Shown here in pieces: positions 13,918 through 14,871 of a DNA stretch of 14,871 nt (positions are counted from its first letter, which is position 1; each line of letters opens with the position of its first letter). Both the position numbers and the translations under genes were made by a program. Source of the stretch: a bacterium (lineage in GTDB: Bacteria > Blakebacterota > Blakebacteria > Blakebacterales > Blakebacteraceae); the NCBI GenBank assembly GCA_025774615.1, contig JALGVQ010000050.1, positions 1-14,871 on the forward strand, in the 5' to 3' direction. The notes below the pieces were generated by a model. The model worked only from the letters and a program-made list of their open reading frames with translations. It had not been told where the DNA came from and made no database searches.

Positions 13918-14871
13918 GTGAAGGTACCCCCCTCCCCCGGTTCCGATTGGCCATACCCGCTGAAGCTGCAGGACGAGTCCGTGATCGAGACCGACGTGCT
14001 GGTGCTGGGCGGCGGGATCGCAGGGTGCTGGGCCTCCATCGCCGCCGCCCGGCAGGGCGTGAAGGTCATGCTGGTTGAAAAGGGAGCGACGATCAGAAGC
14101 GGCGCGGGAGGATCAGGATGCGACCACTGGGAATCGGCCGCCACCAATCCCTGCTCCCGGGTCACACCGGAAGAACTCACCCGGGCGATGATCGAAGACC
14201 ACGGCGGCTACAATAATGGTATCTCCCACTACATCGAGTGCCGGGAGGGATATGACCGGTTGCTCGATATGGAGGAGATGGGCGGCAAGATCAGGGACAG
14301 TGAGAACGAGTTCGTCGGTGCGGAGTTCAGGGACGAGAAGACGAAATTCCTCTTTGCCTACGATTATGAGAACCGGTTCACGCTGCGGGTATGGGGTACG
14401 ACCTTCAAACCCGCCCTGCATGCCGAATGTCTGCGTCTGGGAGTGAACGTCATCGACCGTACCATGGCGACATCGCTCCTCTCCGAAGATGGCAGGCAGG
14501 GTGCCCGGATCATCGGAGCCACGGCCGTCAACGGACGTACCGGGGAGTTCATGGTGCTCAGAGCCGGGGCCACCGTACTGGCCATGTCCCGTCCGACCCG
14601 GATGTGGCTCTTTTCGACCGGGATGCCCGGACTATCGGAATTCAGACCGCCGCAATGCACCGGAGACGGTCACGCCATGGGATGGAGGGCCGGGGTCGAG
14701 TTCACCATGATGGAGAAATCGGTCCGGGCAGAGTGGTCGGGAGAACGGAGTTACCCCCCGTACGGAACCGGCAATACGCACAACACCTGGTACGCCTGTT
14801 CCATGGTCGATGCCGAGGGACGGGAGATCCCGTGGGTGGATCGGGACGGGAACATCCTCGAGACCGTCTCC
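13918..14871 (+). CDS. FAD-dependent oxidoreductase, fumarate reductase / AprA-like flavoprotein (3' end outside window)
   Basis: The first 318 codons of a flavoprotein; no stop is reached by the window edge. The start is GTG 13918-13920 with AGGGA seven bases upstream. A dinucleotide-binding fold opens the protein: TDVLVLGGGIAGCWASIAAA (25-44), ending at E54 (MLVEKGA). It is followed by RSGAGGSGCDHWESA (60-74), where related enzymes hold the FAD. CTGDGHAMGWRAGVEF (near 247-262) is the second FAD-contact motif of the FrdA/SdhA/AprA superfamily. No signal peptide is seen, so a cytoplasmic location is likely. It is not a canonical FrdA or AprA by eye, and the catalytic region is mostly beyond the window. 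Joined to the symporter, it suggests uptake and reduction (or oxidation) of an organic substrate. Confidence 0.87.
   Translation, partial: MKVPPSPGSDWPYPLKLQDESVIETDVLVLGGGIAGCWASIAAARQGVKVMLVEKGATIRSGAGGSGCDHWESAATNPCSRVTPEELTRAMIEDHGGYNNGISHYIECREGYDRLLDMEEMGGKIRDSENEFVGAEFRDEKTKFLFAYDYENRFTLRVWGTTFKPALHAECLRLGVNVIDRTMATSLLSEDGRQGARIIGATAVNGRTGEFMVLRAGATVLAMSRPTRMWLFSTGMPGLSEFRPPQCTGDGHAMGWRAGVEFTMMEKSVRAEWSGERSYPPYGTGNTHNTWYACSMVDAEGREIPWVDRDGNILETVS

Overview
The window comes from a bacterial chromosome of moderately high GC (I estimate mid-to-upper 50s percent by eye). Its genes suggest an anaerobe with a quinone-linked, multihaem electron-transfer chain. The redox operon recalls the Hmc, Tmc and Dsr membrane complexes of sulfate reducers and their relatives. 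The PadR regulator paired with a duplicated-orphan-type ABC permease is a pairing best known from Acidobacteriota and Gemmatimonadota-like lineages. I cannot name the organism.

Layout, left to right. (1) Positions 1-1011, minus strand: a PadR repressor with its likely palindromic operator, and the first third of an ABC transporter permease that runs off the left edge. (2) 1074-2858, minus: an exported YtcJ-type amidohydrolase. (3) 2859-3203: a 345-bp gap with no confident gene. (4) 3204-10746, minus: an eight-gene operon. It holds a NifX-like small protein, an HdrD/DsrK/HmcF-like iron-sulfur protein, a NarI-like cytochrome b, a four-cluster ferredoxin with a C-terminal membrane anchor, an NrfD/HybB-like quinone-binding membrane protein fused to a six-haem cytochrome c, a PAS sensor kinase and two stand-alone receiver proteins. 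(5) 10697-10893: its control region, with a near-consensus sigma-54 promoter and two phased 18-bp palindromes. (6) 10894-12288, minus: a PAS-type sigma-54 activator. (7) 12502-14871, plus: a sodium:solute symporter followed by a fumarate-reductase-type flavoprotein that is cut by the right edge.

How they fit. The activator is very likely the switch for the redox operon. Palindromes suited to its Fis-type DNA-binding domain start just after its own stop codon and lie about 105-140 bp upstream of the -24/-12 promoter. The complex would move electrons between periplasmic haems, the menaquinone pool and a cytoplasmic heterodisulfide-reductase-like subunit. The sensor kinase and the two receivers are the last genes of the same transcript. 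The divergent symporter and flavoprotein could import and reduce an organic electron acceptor, but the substrate is unknown. No tRNA, rRNA, CRISPR array or insertion sequence was seen.
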